Source of the DNA: Bacillota bacterium
Lineage (GTDB): Bacteria; Bacillota; Clostridia; Acetivibrionales; DSM-2933
Length of the DNA: 6,218 nucleotides
NCBI GenBank assembly: GCA_030705945.1
Contig: JAUZPS010000293.1
Span: 1-6,218, forward strand
Reading direction: 5' to 3'
Shown: positions 5,564-6,218 of the stretch, piece after piece
How positions within the stretch are numbered: position 1 is the first letter of the stretch
Layout of the letters: every line of letters begins with the position of its first letter
Translations under genes and position numbers: made by a program
Notes under the pieces: generated by a model
Told to the model about the DNA's origin: nothing
The model's database searches: none
Seen by the model: the letters and a program-made list of their open reading frames with translations, nothing else

Positions 5564-5758
5564 TTATCCCTCCCAAAATAAATCGTTTAAAGTCTTATTT
5601 AGCGCCTTACATATTTCAATACAGAGATTAAGCGTTGGATTGTAATTCCCGGACTCTATCATTCCTATGGTTTGCCTTGTAACGCCGACCTTTTCGGCAA
5701 GCTGCTCCTGCGACAAATCACATTCAATACGAGCAATCTTCATTTTTTTGTTTTTCAT
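5564..5758 (-). CDS. Small XRE-family HTH transcriptional regulator
   Basis: This 64-residue protein is essentially one Cro/cI-type helix-turn-helix domain. LSQEQLAEKVGVTRQTIGMI (15-34) forms the HTH, ESGNYNPTLNLC follows, and it ends with NDLFWEG. It resembles the short XRE regulators of the COG1476 kind that often sit before membrane-protein genes. No sensor or dimerisation domain is present. It heads the minus-strand operon; the next gene's start lies four bases past its stop, and that gene's ribosome binding site is inside its last codons. Autorepression at the promoter 5795-5823 is likely for this family but not shown here. The ATG at 5758 has AGGGGAGG 11 bases upstream and an upstream stop in frame. 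Confidence 0.88.
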   Translation of the reverse strand: MKNKKMKIARIECDLSQEQLAEKVGVTRQTIGMIESGNYNPTLNLCIEICKALNKTLNDLFWEG

Positions 5759-5794
5759 CCCATCTTAATCCTCCCCTCACCATTCTCTAATCGT

Positions 5795-5823
5795 ATTATA
5801 TGTTATATTTACCAATATGTCAA
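5795..5823 (-). promoter_or_regulatory. Consensus sigma-A promoter of the XRE operon
   Basis: On the minus strand TTGACA (5823-5818) and TATAAT (5800-5795) are separated by exactly 17 bases. Both boxes are perfect. The start would be near 5788, about 30 bases before the XRE ATG. A promoter this strong usually needs repression. The hexamer ATATGT occurs twice on the plus strand (5798 and 5815) and could belong to an operator. Confidence 0.8.
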
Positions 5824-5837
5824 TTATATCTTTCATT

Positions 5838-5942
5838 TTATCTTGTATAGTCACCAAATTCGCAGATATAGAAGTCATTGTTTCCTTTTCCTTTTACATC
5901 TTTTCGCACTCCTATGACCTTAAATCGTTTAAAAGGATATAC
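5838..5942 (-). pseudogene. Possible C-terminal coding remnant
   Basis: Thirty-four open codons end in TAA just upstream of the XRE promoter. The composition is protein-like (residues include KVIGVRKDVKGKGNNDFYIC, then EFGDYTR). A stop (5943-5945) closes it upstream and no start with a ribosome binding site is present. A different frame upstream (about 5950-6010) is open and coding-like but frame-shifted. It may be the tail of a gene deleted or decayed within the island. Chance openness in AT-rich DNA is the alternative. Confidence 0.28.
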
Positions 5943-6050
5943 TTATTTAGATATTGGGCAAGTTGAATTCTAATTTTATTTGGTATAAGATATTGTAAGC
6001 TTGACATAGAGCACAATATAGTTTTTTTACCAATGAATGGGGGTATTTAT

Positions 6051-6218
6051 TTGAATAAAACCGTAGTTGAGCGAAAACAAATACCAATTTACAATTTATA
6101 TTTTAACATTTTTGATATGGGTTGTAGCTTTAATATTCTTGATTTTGGTAATAGACTTTAAAAGATTATTACTGAATGGGTTTTTACAACATGGAATGGG
6201 CGCGTTATCCGCCCTGAT
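6051..6218 (+). CDS. 5' end of a membrane protein, apparently frameshifted, runs off the window
   Basis: A TTG at 6051 follows GGGGG with seven bases between and starts MNKTVVERK. That frame ends after 36 codons. The frame open to the window end instead carries a clear TM helix (YILTFLIWVVALIFLILVI), followed by DFKRLLLNGFLQHGMGALSA. The two join smoothly if one A is removed from the run at 6074-6077. Alternatively the open frame starts alone at TTG 6067 without a good ribosome binding site. It is the only plus-strand gene here and diverges from the XRE operon. No convincing promoter was found. The family is not recognisable from this much. Confidence 0.4.

Noticed and set aside
5672..5917. 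81-codon plus-strand ORF spanning the XRE start and promoter
   Set aside because: Antisense to the HTH domain and to a consensus promoter; phenylalanine/leucine-rich low-complexity shadow.
5963..6022. Plus-strand promoter for the right-edge gene (TTGAAT...TATAAG or TTGACA at 6001)
   Set aside because: First pair has a 15-base spacer and weak boxes; the TTGACA has no -10 at a usable distance.
1..6218. CRISPR array or antiphage defence genes
   Set aside because: No regularly spaced direct repeats, and no nuclease, ATPase, reverse transcriptase or other defence signature in any frame.

Overview
The window is AT-rich DNA with strong Shine-Dalgarno sites, several TTG starts and consensus-type promoters. 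This points to a low-G+C Firmicute, most likely a motile anaerobe of the Clostridia. All well-supported genes lie on the minus strand. Nothing was searched against a database; family names come from recognisable motifs.

Left part (1-3992), probably chromosomal backbone. It holds two separately transcribed genes: a Rhesus (Rh)-type ammonium channel (640-1809) and an orphan six-TM methyl-accepting chemotaxis protein (2169-3626). The Rh gene has its own promoter (1907-1935). The chemoreceptor has a sigma-D/sigma-28-like promoter (3727-3754) and a clear intrinsic terminator (2066-2106). The pair is bracketed by two diverged copies of an intergenic repeat of about 100 bp in inverted orientation (1-103 and 3889-3992). 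The right copy abuts a 112-bp imperfect palindrome. Downstream of the Rh gene is a long hairpin overlapping a short degraded coding remnant.

Junction (about 4040-4226). A series of stem-loops ends in a strong tRNA-type terminator. It follows the 3' half only of an initiator tRNA(fMet), from anticodon stem to CCA. The 5' half is absent. This is what the far end of an element integrated into a tRNA gene looks like, with the element lying to the right (above 4226).

Right part (4215-6218), the inferred island. A small XRE-family repressor with a near-perfect sigma-A promoter heads a minus-strand operon of membrane proteins. Three share one core pattern (E..IF...A.Y.T.R.I..G in the clearest two). 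The first is broken by a one-base frameshift, the second has lost its N-terminal third, and the third is intact. The last gene is a 41-residue single-TM protein whose final residues and stop codon are supplied by the tRNA fragment. The right edge holds the start of a plus-strand membrane protein that also seems frameshifted.

Most interesting as a possible undescribed system is the XRE plus tandem small-membrane-protein cassette at the tRNA attachment site. Its function is unknown and it looks partly decayed.
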